Shown: positions 1 to 11,100 of the stretch, one piece after another
How positions within the stretch are numbered: position 1 is the first letter of the stretch
Layout of the letters: every line of letters starts with the position of its first letter
Assembly (NCBI GenBank): GCA_012861695.1
Contig: JAAOOA010000329.1
Coordinates: 212,501 to 276,500, forward strand
Origin: Trematomus loennbergii
Lineage: Eukaryota; Chordata; Actinopteri; Perciformes; Nototheniidae
Reading direction: 5' to 3'
DNA length: 64,000 bases
Position numbers and translations under genes: made by a program
Notes under the pieces: generated by a model
The model's database searches: none
What the model was told of the DNA's origin: nothing
The model's input: the letters and a program-made list of their open reading frames with translations, nothing else

Positions 1-486
1 GTAAGATACAGGCTCTGTTTAATCGCCATGTAGGTTCTCTTTTATTGCACACTCAAGACAATATCAATAACAGCATCACGCTGTCCCAGGTGTGTCGTAT
101 GCATGTAAATAGAAGTTAACATTTTCAATATCAAATAAAGTGTCAGTAGTATCAAAACATATATAGCCTAGTAGGTTGTCAACAGAGACAACATTGGACA
201 TGGTGCAGGCAGGGACAGTGTACAAAATGCAGGTGTAAAGTAGAAGATAAGATCGGATCAAATAATATCAAATAAAAAATAAATATCAAAGTGCCCTTAT
301 TTATTGTTTTGTGCTTAATGTATGCTTGAACTTTGTTTTATAGGGATTAGTGGACATCAGTTAGATGCGTAACCTTCTTTCAAGGCCAGAGTAGTTACAG
401 TGTAAGTGGATTGACATCTAACATAACATGGCTGAGTACAATTATAACAATCAATAAAAAAAAGGAAAAATAAATTGAATTTCAAT
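1..486. other. No recognised feature
   Basis: AT-rich sequence with no recognisable gene, terminal repeat or tandem array. Short open frames here have no domain signature. Confidence 0.4.
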
Positions 487-852
487 TACATTTTTGCACT
501 TTTTTAGCTCTGTTTTTGCAAGGGCTGATTCTGTGAGAACAGCACCACCTACAGGCCTGGCATATGTACTACAGCGTCTCCAGCGCTTTCGAACGGCAAT
601 GGCCGTGGCTGTCTCCTCCTGATTGGTGGAGTTGGCCCAATAGCCGTAGCGCCAGCGTCCTGACGTCAGGACAGTGTTCAAATCTGGATCAGTTTTTATC
701 AGATCCGTTGCAGCCCCTTTTTCAGAGATTTGGGTATGGAGGAAAGTAGAGAGGGTTGTGTTTTCTGACACTTGGTGAGTTCCCTGGAACACCGGGACAC
801 ATATTCATGTATAAAAGACGTACAAAAGTGCATTTTGCATGATAGGTCCCCT
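487..852. mobile_element. TTAA-type MITE, left end missing
   Basis: This stretch is nearly identical to the interior and right end of the element at 48534-49022, sharing for example ACAGCACCACCTACAGGCCT. It ends GATAGGTCCCCT followed by TTAA at 853-856, the same end as the other copy. The matching left terminus is absent, so this copy is truncated. A target of TTAA suggests piggyBac- or Kolobok-type mobilisation; that is inference because no transposase is present. Open frames on either strand here are incidental. Confidence 0.75.
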
Positions 853-1289
853 TTAAGCTTTTACCATTAAACATGTAGAATGAATGTTGCAAATGACTCA
901 TGAAATGATAGCAACTACAATGTATTGTTAGAGGTAGCATTATGTCCAGCTAGTATGCTAATTGCTAATGTTATATTATCCCGGAGGGAAAGCTAACTAG
1001 TTTCCAATCCAGAGAGAAACACCTCGCCTGAAACATACGATTAGTGCCATGAGTTAGTGAAGCAAATGACAGAACATTGCACACTTATTCACAAGTCAAA
1101 ACGTGTTCATAGCGGGCACGGCTGAGAATAGCTAGCTAGCTAGATGTTGTTAGCCAGCTTGGACCTATGATAGCCAGTTCTAGCATGGCTAGCTCGATCT
1201 ACTGAGCAAATAAAAGTACATCTGAGACCAGTATTGTGCAGATTAAAACAGTGCAGTGCATGTATTTTATTTTACCTTAGTTCGTCGTT
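853..1289. other. No gene seen
   Basis: Rich in GCTAGC/TAGC words (for example near 1130-1145). No coding, RNA or terminal-repeat signature. Confidence 0.4.
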
Positions 1290-1440
1290 GTCCCGACATG
1301 ACTTTGCCAGGTCTGCTAACTTTGCTGAGCCACGGAAACTGCATTCAGTAGAAGCTTCTGAATGCGGCGCTTCGCATCCTCCGAGTAAATCGCCAGAAGC
1401 GCCGACACATCCTCATCACTCCACCGCTCCGATGATTTAT
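1290..1440 (-). pseudogene. Myb/SANT-like DNA-binding domain fragment, probably from a Harbinger-type element
   Basis: Read on the minus strand from about 1440 downward, this encodes ERWSDEDVSALLAIYSED followed by a basic stretch and then a stop; after the stop the frame gives TWQSHVG. The acidic W-S-D-E-D-V start, the LLAIYSE helix and the later TW pair resemble the Myb/SANT-like (MADF-like) domains found in fish as the second protein of PIF/Harbinger transposons and in related domesticated genes. Only about 50 codons remain, with an internal stop, so this is a relic. No matching transposase was found nearby. The family assignment is from pattern memory and moderate at best. Confidence 0.45.
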
Positions 1441-2012
1441 TTAGTGTTGCTATAATAACTGCTTTCACAAAGTAATCTCTTCGGGTGCGCTGCCCGAAGC
1501 GAGCAAATACAATGGCCGCTTAAAAAAAAAAATTCAGAGTCAAACGGGCGTGGTTTGCATTCCGCACAGCCAATCAGACGTATGAACTATTTTCTCCCAC
1601 ATTAGTCCCTGCTCTCGAGCAGGGGACTGAAAAGCGGGTCAGATTAACTAATTTAGTTCCTGGGGCTTTTTGGTGTGAATGCAAATATATCGTAGTTCTG
1701 ATGAGCTATTGTGGAAAAGTACTCCGGTGTGAACGCGCTATATGGCATCATCTTAAATAACTTTACTATTATACAGTATATTTCTACCAAACTCACTGTT
1801 TGCATTGTTGTTGTTAGCATCTGGTTAGCTAGCTGCGCTAACGGATATTAGAAGCTGTTTCTAAAACAATGAGAGGGAGAGCTCTCTCCTGTCAGACTGA
1901 GAGAGATAACTACAGCTCAGTGAGGTAAGGGACTCTGAGTGTTTAGATAGTCAACTTTAGTCTAGTTATCTCAGTGGATCTCAAACGTTTTGGTCACCAT
2001 TTATGAGAATAC
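1441..2012. other. Unassigned, possibly more of the same DNA element
   Basis: GGTGTGAATGCAAAT and CGGTGTGAACGCGC words near 1670-1735 resemble the TGTGAACGC ends of fish DNA elements, but I could not pair termini. No coding signal. Confidence 0.3.
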
Positions 2013-2491
2013 ATGAAAAACAGTTATGAAATACTATATGACAGTAAAACAAGAATAAAGTTTAAAAGGGGAGTGATTTGTAAAATATCCATAAAGAAAA
2101 AGAAAATCTGTTTACAGTTCTGTTTCATATGGGTGTTGAGAGATGTATCCATAGATCTCTTAATGTTGCTCTCAAAATGCACCAGGTTGATGCATTTAAC
2201 TTCAATATTTAAAACAAAAATCTTGCCCCCGGACCCCCCTAGGAGGTGAGAACCCCCCCACGTATAAAATAGCACTTTACCTCTACTTACACTTATATGC
2301 CATTTTATCTGCTGTGAGCTTTAATTGTAAGAGTCGCGGGTACACTGTGTAGCTATGTGTGTATTCCACTGTAGCGCCCGGTACATTAATGGGAAACCCT
2401 AGTTTGTACATGTTCAATACATTTGTAACACTGTAGGCTACACATGAACGTTTCTTTTTTCGGTTCACCAAAAAAAAATCTCACTCCAAGC
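2013..2491. repeat. Interspersed repeat family X, copy 1
   Basis: Positions about 2045-2250 match 36215-36420 at roughly 90% by eye, in the same orientation, including CAGTTCTGTTTCATATGGGT and the run GCCCCCGGACCCCCCTAG. The family continues across the inserted element at 2492-3379 to about 3410, where GGTTGGCAGCCCTGT recurs at 48233. It occurs at least three times in the window. I cannot name the parent element. Open frames on both strands here are not coding. Confidence 0.7.
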
Positions 2492-3379
2492 CAGAGTTCC
2501 CGTTAGAATATTTTTTGCCGGTCAACATGTCCGTTAAAGTTGAAATCTTCCGGACAAAATGAGAAAAGTGCCGGTCAAAGGTCTTCTTTGTTATTTATTG
2601 AGCTTTAAACAAATTGATATGATTCGATATTAAACAAACTAATTATAGTCGATTAACTACATTATTCAAAAGTGTACAGTAATTTATAATAACACGGGAA
2701 TAATAAACGGAGCGCTCTCTCCTTCTCTTGACAGCCCGTCAGTATCATGCAGCTCGCGGATCCAGTAATGAGTGACCCGACAGTAAAACTAACATATCTA
2801 TAACTAGTTTAGGTAGTTTGAGAGGTAATTAAAATAGCTACGTGTGATGTTCTAACCTTAAGTGTGTTTGCTCTGCTCGCCGCTGCAGGGGATCATGCAG
2901 AGCTGCGTGTCGACTTGTCAGCAGCAGCCGATCTCTCTCTCCCATCAGATTAGACTTTACTCGCGTTTATGTCCAGATCTAGCTAGTTCTAGCTAATTAT
3001 ATGACTACCTGCTTGTTAAAAGACACCTAAACAATAAGCGTCGCTATGCAACCGGGTAAGGCCACAAAGTATAGCGCAGCATTATGCATTTGTTTACATG
3101 CCCACCGAACCCAGAGGCATTACCAACAGATCAACGCACAATCAACCCATACAGGACATCTCTTTCTCCACATTAAGTGTTAGACATTAGAATAGACTAT
3201 TCTTGTCTGTCACATACTCTTTTGTCTGTGACATACTCTTCTTGTCTGTCACATAAGTGGCGCAACTGATGCGGTATTGCGCTAAGGGAAAATATTTTGA
3301 CCGGAGAGATTTAGATTTGCCGGTCTTCAGCATATTTTACCGGTCATAGTCCGGTAATTACCGGCTAACGGGAACTCTG
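2492..3379. mobile_element. hAT-type nonautonomous element (MITE)
   Basis: Perfect 15-bp terminal inverted repeats, CAGAGTTCCCGTTAG at the left and CTAACGGGAACTCTG at the right. They are flanked by a perfect 8-bp direct repeat CTCCAAGC at 2484-2491 and 3380-3387. An 8-bp duplication with CAG...CTG ends is the hAT hallmark. The ends are also rich in CCGGTC/GACCGG words (subterminal repeats). At 888 bp with no transposase frame, it is nonautonomous. It interrupts repeat family X. Confidence 0.93.
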
Positions 3380-3416
3380 CTCCAAGCTGAACTCAAAGGT
3401 TGGCAGCCCTGTAGTT

Positions 3417-3505
3417 ACACTGTAGTCTCCTTTAATATGCACTGACAGTAGTTGTGATACCATGAGCTGCCACAGGATAGAGCTGATGTTCTCTGTGGGG
3501 ACTCA
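3417..3505 (+). repeat. Partial duplicate of the NLR leader region
   Basis: TGATACCATGAGCTGCCACA and the following CAGAGCTGATG-type words match 7644-7675, where they lie in the putative 5' noncoding exon of the NLR gene. The copy then skips to TTCTCTGT-GGGACT, also present at about 7708, so it carries an internal deletion of roughly 30 bp. It ends where the gag relic begins. It may mark an old local duplication of the NLR 5' end. Confidence 0.55.
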
Positions 3506-4890
3506 ACGCTCAGGGCCACTATCGAGCGCTGGCTCCTCCGTTTCCCGGAGGCTTGTAGCTGCAGGTAGCGACACACTTCTTCGCGCTGGCCCCGAACCGC
3601 GCGTGGTAAAAACACTCTCCTGTGTCCCCACGCCGGCTTGTTACTGTCGCATCCAGCCTCCCCCAAGCCTTCTTAACTGTTGAGGGGGCGCTGAGTGTCA
3701 CAGCTAGCGCCTCTGCACCGGACTGCTGGGTAGCCAAAAAAAACGGTCGACCTCTTCAGCTAATGCACGGGGCTCCGTAATGGACGTGTTGGCTAGCGCC
3801 GTCTGAACCCGGGAAGGCAAGTGGCGCAGCAAAATCTCCATGAACAAAACCAGAGGGTCTTCCCCCCCTAGCAGATTCAGCATTTTCTCCATCAGCTGAG
3901 ATGGCTTGCTGTCCCCTAGGCCAGTGCTTCTCAAACTTTTTTCAGTAATGTACCCCCTTTGAAACATTTTCTCAGCCAAGTACCCCCTGACCGACCCCGG
4001 ACATTTTTGATAGAAAAAGCCTATATAAATAATTACAATATAGTGATGTTCCATCAGTGTTTGATTTATTAACTCCTTCATGCATGAATTACAACAAACT
4101 AAGGATATTTTCATCTTTATGCACGAAAAAAAAGAATATAACGAAAACAAATTAAAACAGAGTTTTCCAAGGAGTTTTTCAATTGAAGTAACCAATGATC
4201 AAACAAAATGAACAAAATGATATATTATGAAAAACTATAAACTACAATACACAAATTTGACACGTTTATATGAGGACCCCCTTAGTGGTTATAGGAATAT
4301 TTTATATAAAATTGTGTTTTCTATTTAACTTATTGTACTAAGATTATTTATGTAATCATGCATGGTATTTTTTTAATTAACCTTTTTATTTTTTTTTATC
4401 TCACGTACCCCCTGCAGTACCCCAACGTACCCCTAGGGGTCCGCGTACCCCCATTTGAGAATCACTGCCCTAGGCCTTGAATGTCAAGAATCTGGCGTGC
4501 CCTCTCCTTAGCAGATAAGCTAAATGTCTGAAGGAGAAGGGCCTTAATCGCCTCATATTTGCCATGGTGCGGGGGGTCCGCGATAAATCCCACCAACCTG
4601 GATGACGTGGAGCTTCCCATCGCTGCTACCACGTGGAAATATTTCAAATCCCCGTCACGGACTTGTCGGCAGGCAAAGTGTGCCTCCACGTGTGCGAACC
4701 ACGCCGCGGCGGCATGCCCCAAAACTCCAGCAGCTTTACAAAAACATCGCGTTCGGCCATGTTCATTGAGTCTTCGGAAACTTTCTCGAAAACGTCAGGG
4801 TCACCAGTGTAGTGCCGATGAAAGGGAGTCGGAGGCGGTGTATTCAGAATGGACTTCCACGCTTTATTATCCATTAATCTCTCAGAGGTA
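3506..4890 (-). pseudogene. Ty3/gypsy-type gag relic, split by a MITE
   Basis: Minus-strand frames give gag-like sequence: MNMAERDVFVKLLEFWG near 4766, AAWFAHVEAHFACRQV, a helical YEAIKALLLQTFSLSAKERA segment, and then, past the inserted element, KPSQLMEKMLNLLG and LLRHLPSRVQTALA. A CFYHARFGASAKKC block follows, resembling the cysteine/histidine segment at the end of many fish gypsy gag proteins. Frames are broken several times, and the hAT element at 3922-4467 sits inside the coding sequence. No protease, RT, integrase or LTR is recognisable next to it, so this is an isolated fragment. A domesticated gag gene is an alternative, but the frame breaks argue against it. Confidence 0.7.
3922..4467. 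mobile_element. hAT MITE inserted in the gag relic
   Basis: Ends CAGTGCTTCTCAAA and (reverse complement of the right end) CAGTGATTCTCAAA. A perfect 8-bp duplication CCCTAGGC lies at 3914-3921 and 4468-4475. The subtermini are rich in GTACCCCC. At 546 bp with no coding sequence, it is nonautonomous. The gag frame stops at its right edge and resumes at its left edge, so it arrived after the gag fragment. Confidence 0.93.
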
Positions 4891-5597
4891 AGTACATGAA
4901 CTGCTCTGCATGACAAGCTAGCAGGAATCACATCAAACCCCGGTACCCTCACTAACAGGTCCGGGTTGCAACACAATAATATCAATGGTGAATTATGTGT
5001 AATAACGTGTCACCACAACATCGACGTCTGCACTCACAGTGCCGCGGACTGTACGTAATGTTACTTTGATCAGGTTACTTATGTTGTGGCAGAGATATTT
5101 AAGTATGCTTTCTTAACGCTAATATTATAATAGTCAGATTGCTCTGAAGATGGGAGGTGATATTCTATTCATTTTCACGTTCACACAGTCTGTGATTTTT
5201 GCCGGCCGTCTTTCCTGCAACGGCAGTTTTTCTGTATTTCCTTTCTCCTGTAATATGACTTGATCGCTTTAAACTCCGCACACTGAGCTCTGATTGGTCA
5301 GCAGGCGGTGCTTTCACTGACTTGATCTCTTAGCCTGCAACCTAACCTGCTCCGGAGCAGGCTAGCCGTTCAGCACAAGTTACCATGGAGATCTAGCCCG
5401 CTAAGAAGTGAACCAGCGTCGTAGGACCGGAAACCCAGAGTTTTCCCTGAAGTTTGCTCGCTAAGCGGAAATCGGGCTTCGTAGTACAGGCCGGTATAGA
5501 GGATTGTTTGTGTCTTTCTCATTGATAATGTTTATATGCAAACTAACATTTAAAAAATGACAGAAGTATAAAAGAATAAATGCTGGAATAATTTATA
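4891..5597. other. No gene seen
   Basis: Mixed sequence including words such as CTCGCTAAGCGG and GCCCGCTAAG near 5390-5470 that look like an old DNA element, but no paired ends were found. Confidence 0.35.
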
Positions 5598-5605
5598 ATT
5601 AATAC

Positions 5606-7298
5606 CAGCCGCGGCGTTATGGGTGGGCCTACTGGGCCTAGGCCCACCCACTCTGTCACTGGGCCCACCCATTCATTGATCAAAAATGACTGGGCGAAAA
5701 TATAGTTTCCAACATTTTTATTTTTGATTATCAAAACTAACGATTACATAATAAAATAAGAGCAAACATGTGTTTCCCTTTAAAAAAACTTAGAAAATTA
5801 AAAGCAACATGAATTAATGTAATCGGGCAACGTAAAATGTGAATTTGGACCGAACTCATAGTGGAAGCGCGGGAGCAAACACATCGTAGAACGTCTCGCG
5901 GGCGCGCGCAGATGGAGGACAGTGGACTGGACAGACACAAAAAATATACCGCACTCACTAACGATGTCACAACAATCGATGTTCAGGTTTTCATTTAAAG
6001 AGTAAGAAGAGTCATCCTCACAGCAGGTGCCGCCTTAGAGAGACGAGAGTGTGTTTAATGTTGTGCCCCGCTGAGCTCAGTCCCTCTGCGGGACGTAGCA
6101 CCCGTTGCAGGTAACAGAAAATAGCATCCCAGTGCCGGACCTCTCAGCCATAGATGACCCGGCGGCTACACAGCCAAAGCTCATAAAGTACCCTCAGACA
6201 CTTTTCGGACAAAAGAAAAGGAGCTCCGCTGCCCACTGGTATGACAAGAACACATTATTGGAGTATAGCATTAGCAAGGACAGTGTGTTTTGTAAAATAT
6301 GCCGGCATTTTAGTGAGAGGCGGGGCCGGCGGAGAAGATACATTCAGTCGCCATGGTTACAGGGACTGGAAACATATCGACTATGCTCTCAGTAAACACG
6401 AATGCAGCGCAGCTCATGCAATAGCTATGGAGAGAAATACAAACTACAGACAGTGCGAGAAGTCTGACCATGGAACCATCCTCCATCAGCTACTCAACCC
6501 AGAGGGCCGACAGGGAGAGATCATTGAGAAAAATCGGGAACACGTAAAGTTTTACCGGACATAATTGTCACGTGTGCAAAGCAAGAGATTCCTCATTTCA
6601 TATTGAGACTAAATATCTAGGGAAATGATTAAGAAACGTAGAGCTAAAATGTGGTGCCATTTGCAACTACCAGAGCGCACCCAGACGCGGCAGGCATTCT
6701 CCAGCCCAAATCAGCAAAGCTTATGAGTGTGAAGCAACAGTATCTGCTGCCCAGCTGCTTTAGTATGAAACGTATACTTCAGCTCATGAAAGCTCTGCAG
6801 TATCAGAAGGAAGTAGCCTAATGATAAATCTGCAGCCTCTGAAAAGTGCCGCGTCAGAGAACCAGTGCCTTTTACGCACGGCCGCTCACTTCGCTAGATC
6901 CGCTAAAGGACAGCAGCGCTGCGGTCTAACCACACAGACACACATCAGGTGCTCGTCATTATTCCATATTCTGCCGTTGTATGCTCTTTGTTTCTAAACG
7001 TATCAATGTATTGTGAACCAAAACTAAATAACATGCAGTATAACATTTATTTTCACTCATTGCGGCGTGCCGCTTAATCATTTAAATAATATTTAAGCTT
7101 CTCATAAGTGAAAATGTTTAAAAGAGAAGGGTTTTGAAAAAGTGTCTTTACTATAGGAAATATGCATTACACAGTTGCCTACAATGATATGCAGGCATTT
7201 ATTTTTATTACATTTTTGTTAACGAGAAACATCTATTAGAACAGGCCCAGCCGAAATTACATTGGCCCACCCACAATTGAAATCCTGGCCCGCGGCTG
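5606..7298 (+). mobile_element. hAT element with TTF-type zinc-finger remnant
   Basis: Ends are CAGCCGCGG (5606) and CCGCGGCTG (7298), a perfect 9-bp inverted repeat, with a perfect 8-bp target duplication ATTAATAC at 5598-5605 and 7299-7306. Subterminal GGGTGGGC / GCCCACCC words repeat at both ends. The 1693-bp body holds the start of a transposase-like gene (6105-6564) but not the catalytic core or dimerisation region, so the copy is internally deleted. It is likely a derivative of the hAT group whose proteins carry zf-TTF domains (ZMYM1-like proteins in fish). Confidence 0.93.
6105..6564 (+). pseudogene. zf-TTF hAT transposase N-terminus, frameshifted
   Basis: The first frame encodes LIKYPQTLFGQKKRSSAAHW, then YDKNTLLEYSISKDSVFCKI and CRHFS. 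This is the W-x-N-x-LLEYS...FC-x2-C-RHF pattern of TTF-type zinc fingers. The frame breaks near 6320-6345 and continues in the next frame as HGYRDWKHIDYALSKHECSA and AHAIAM, the expected downstream half with its H and C ligands. Translation stops at 6564, long before the RNase H-like catalytic domain. This is a broken gene inside the hAT element, with no reason to think it is active. Confidence 0.75.
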
Positions 7299-7306
7299 AT
7301 TAATAC

Positions 7307-7639
7307 CTGTAATAAATGAATGAATAAATAAATAAAAGTTGAGAATAAAACATACATTAATAAACATATTTAATGTCATCATTTTTGTTCACTTTCATTT
7401 ATTCATTTGTGTGTCTAATAAGCTAATGAGGTTGGACCTTCTATGCTTTTAAATAAACATCCATCTTATTTATTTATACTTAGACTTTTTTTTTTCCACA
7501 TGTATTTATTATTTTATTCATATCTGTATTAATTAATTAATTTATGTATTGACTTACTTGTTTACTTATCTTTGTATACTTCTGTTTAACATCTACATTT
7601 CATTTGAATTCATCCACTCTGCAGTCTCCGTCTCAGTGG
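7307..7639. other. AT-rich spacer
   Basis: Low-complexity TTTATTTATTTA and TTAATTAATTAATT sequence. No gene seen. It lies just upstream of the putative first NLR exon. Confidence 0.4.
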
Positions 7640-7799
7640 TTGTGATACCATGAGCTGCCACAGGACAGAGCTGATGTACAGCTAATGATTCACATCAGCT
7701 TCTCTCCTTCCTGTTCTCTGTCGGGACTTTCGGTGTCAGAAGTTACTTTCACTTTGTTCCCGTTGTGAAGCAGAAGTTTTCCTCCTCGCTAAACTGTTG
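7640..7799 (+). other. Candidate 5' noncoding exon of the NLR gene
   Basis: A GC-balanced stretch ends CTAAACTGTTG|GTAAGTG with a consensus donor at 7800. Part of it is duplicated at 3417-3505. Placing it as an exon rests on the donor and position only; no transcript evidence is available. Confidence 0.4.
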
Positions 7800-8193
7800 G
7801 TAAGTGACCGTTTTCAGAGTGAAATGACTCTCAGCTGATCTCTGCTCTCACCTCAGACTCATCTCTCTAATGTGTTTATTGCTAACAGTTTATATATTAT
7901 TGATAATAACAGCTGCAGCTGCTCTAACAGCATGCTAACAACATGCTAACATGCTAACAGTTTAATTAGATGCTATTAGCGTGACAGTTAGACACCAACA
8001 GCTGCTTTAACAACATGCTAACAGTTATAAATCTTCCAAATGCATCCATTCTACAGAACGTAGAAAGAGTTAAACACAGAAACATGAGGGTGCATTAACA
8101 TATTTTCTAACCGAAGAAAAACTCATTTGTTTCAGATACTTTTTTAATGTTTGGAATTAAAGATTTGGGGATACATATAACAGTAGTGTTGTT

Positions 8194-11100
8194 AATCCGT
8201 GTATCTACCATCCAATTGTTTTTCTTTATTAAACACGTAAACGGAAGAGCGTTTGAGAGGCCCTTTTGCCTTTTGCTTTTTACCTTACTAAATGGTCTAA
8301 TGGTCGTTGTCACTACCCGATTGGTCCACCTGCCCGATCTGTACTGTGCGAGATGGTCCGCCACTACATACGGCAACTCTATTAGGACACTTGACACAGT
8401 GGCTTTTGGCAAAGCAGAAAAAGAACTGAGAGAGATTATTGTTATTACAACGTGACTTCACTATTATTTAACAACTCTTTTTATTGGGTTCTTTTATTTG
8501 GGGTTAAATACATTGTCAGAATAAGTGAGACATGGATTTAACTTCTGTTAGACAGCTATCATACTGAATAAATATTTACTGTGAATGTAAATATAATAAG
8601 CCTATGTCTAAAATGGACAACATGCCCCTGACACATTCCTACCGTTATAGAACGTCACGAGTTCCCCCGCGTCACCAGTTAAACGGTAACACCGTCACCT
8701 CAGCCGTCTCTCGCGTTGTTTTTTCAAATCAGCCTGTCCTGCTATATTTGATGATCGATACGAAATATGTGTTACCATAAGTTCTTAAAAAACTGATACT
8801 GTTGGACTCGGTACTAGTTTGACTGCTACCAGAAATAAAATGAAGTACTTTTACTGTGTATTTTTTGAGTAATCCTCTGTCAGAGTCCCCTCCATAGTAC
8901 ATAATGCATGTTTTCTGCTATCTTTGAAGAGTGATAAAAAGACAATGTTACCATTAGTTCTTAATGATATTGTTTGTAGCCTTTATTTAACCAGGTTAAA
9001 AAATCCCATTGAGATCAACGATCTCTTTTTCAAGGGAGACCTGCGGTACATTGGTTACACATATTGATACTGCTGGACTCAGTAGTCTTACACCTACTAC
9101 CACAATACAATGAAGTACTTCTAGTGTGTTGTTTAAAAATAAAATCCTCTGTCAAAGTCCCCTCCTGAGAACAAAATCAAGCCACTTCTGCTAAGTTTGA
9201 TGAGGGAAAAAAAGATTGTTGCCATTAGTTCTTCGTGAGATTGACACTGTTGGACTCAGTACAAGTGAAACTACTCCCACAAGTACTATGAAGTACTTTT
9301 ACTGTGTACTTTTTGATTAATCCTCTGTCAATGTCCCCTCCTGAGAACAAGAATGCATGTTTCTCTGCTATTTTGAATCAGCGTTAAAACACCTTTCTTC
9401 ATGAGACTTATATTGTTGGACAGAGTATTTTAAGAGGATATGACATGATATCAGCAATACTTCCAGTCAGTACTCCGGCAGCAGCATTTTTACACCTTGG
9501 AAAGTCTTTAGAGACTGGCCTTCAGCAAAGTGACAAACCCTTGTGACTCTTGTTGGCCTCTTGACAATGCTGTCTTTTAAATAGGACTATTTCTCTGCTC
9601 CTAGTTCGTTCCTCTCAGATTCTTCCATCAGTCCCAGTCATTGCATGCAATAGAGATTGGAAAATGTGTCCAATTCAACAAAATGTTTTTTTGTGAGTGA
9701 AGGCCAGAGCTAAATTATAGATTGTTTGATTGTGAGAGAAAAAAATTCCACATCCTCCAAATGTATTTTATTTCCCTTTCCATGTTGTACTTATACTTAC
9801 TTGTATTACAACATTTGCATGTTGAACTGCTGGATATCTTCCCCAGCTCAAGGAAATACAATAAAATAAATGGATTCATAATGAAAAGAATATTGCTAAA
9901 AATGTATAAATTAATAATGTTGTGTGCAAACATTTCAAATTTAAATATAAAATGAAAAAGAAGTTTACTTTTGAAATTATTTCTCACAAAAACCTTTCTA
10001 AATTATAGTAAATTGTAAAAAAAGGTTTTGGTCAATATACGTTTTTCTGCCTAAAATAGTTGAAATTGAACATTACGTAAACTATATCAAACACCACATG
10101 CATGGCAATTAACCTATTTTTGCCCGCTATTTAAATTGACTTTGGTTGAAGTTAACAATATTGATATTATATAGATATATAGATATATAGCATACCATTG
10201 ATGCAGTCTTTCTGAACACTTTTAGAATAAAATACTGCAAATGAAGAATATTTGTAATGTTCTGCACAGATAGTGCCTTAACTTGAATTTGAAAACACGT
10301 GGCAACTTTATTAATACAGCAGATGGAAAGATTTGTGGAAGGATACATTCTTCATGGGCTTCAATGGCTCTCTAGTAAAGGGTGTTATGGTTGCTTGTAT
10401 TATCCTCAGATAGTGGTTTGTTTAAATAACTAGTGACATTTGAATAAATATTGCAAAAAAGGGCTCCAAAAAAGGCATATATATATAACCAGGCCGGCTT
10501 AGCCAGTGTGTATTTCTTCAAGCACCACAAGATTCAGAGTTTATAAAGTACAATTCTGGGCCATTTAATTTCTCCAAACACATACAGTAAAATGCCTGTT
10601 TTGAAGCCTTAAATGGTGCAGGAAAAGGACTTTACATTGTATTATACTTAAAGACAGGACTATTCAGTTAAGAGAAGAGAAAAAAGGAAATCAAATTGTT
10701 ATAATGGGTGATGTAACATTAATGACAGACATAATATGAGGTCCTTGGCACTCAGACTCTAGAGGGGTCATTTTGTGATCATGGGGCATCACCCTTACAG
10801 CATCAGGACAATATCATATGGAGTCAGACACTGGAAGTGTGCTGGAGGCTGATGCGTTGACTGCAGGGGACTGATGGAAGGATGAGGCTGATGAGACTGA
10901 AGAGTCTGCGAGGAACGAACTAGCGGCTGAGAAATAATCATATATTAAAAGACAGCAGCATCATAAGAGGCCAACCAGAGTGACAGAGTGTGTCAGTGTG
11001 CTGAAGGATAGACCAGCTATTCCAAGGTGTAAATGCTGCTGCCGGAGTACTGACTGGAAGTATTGCTGATATCATGTCCACCATATCCTCTTCAAATACT

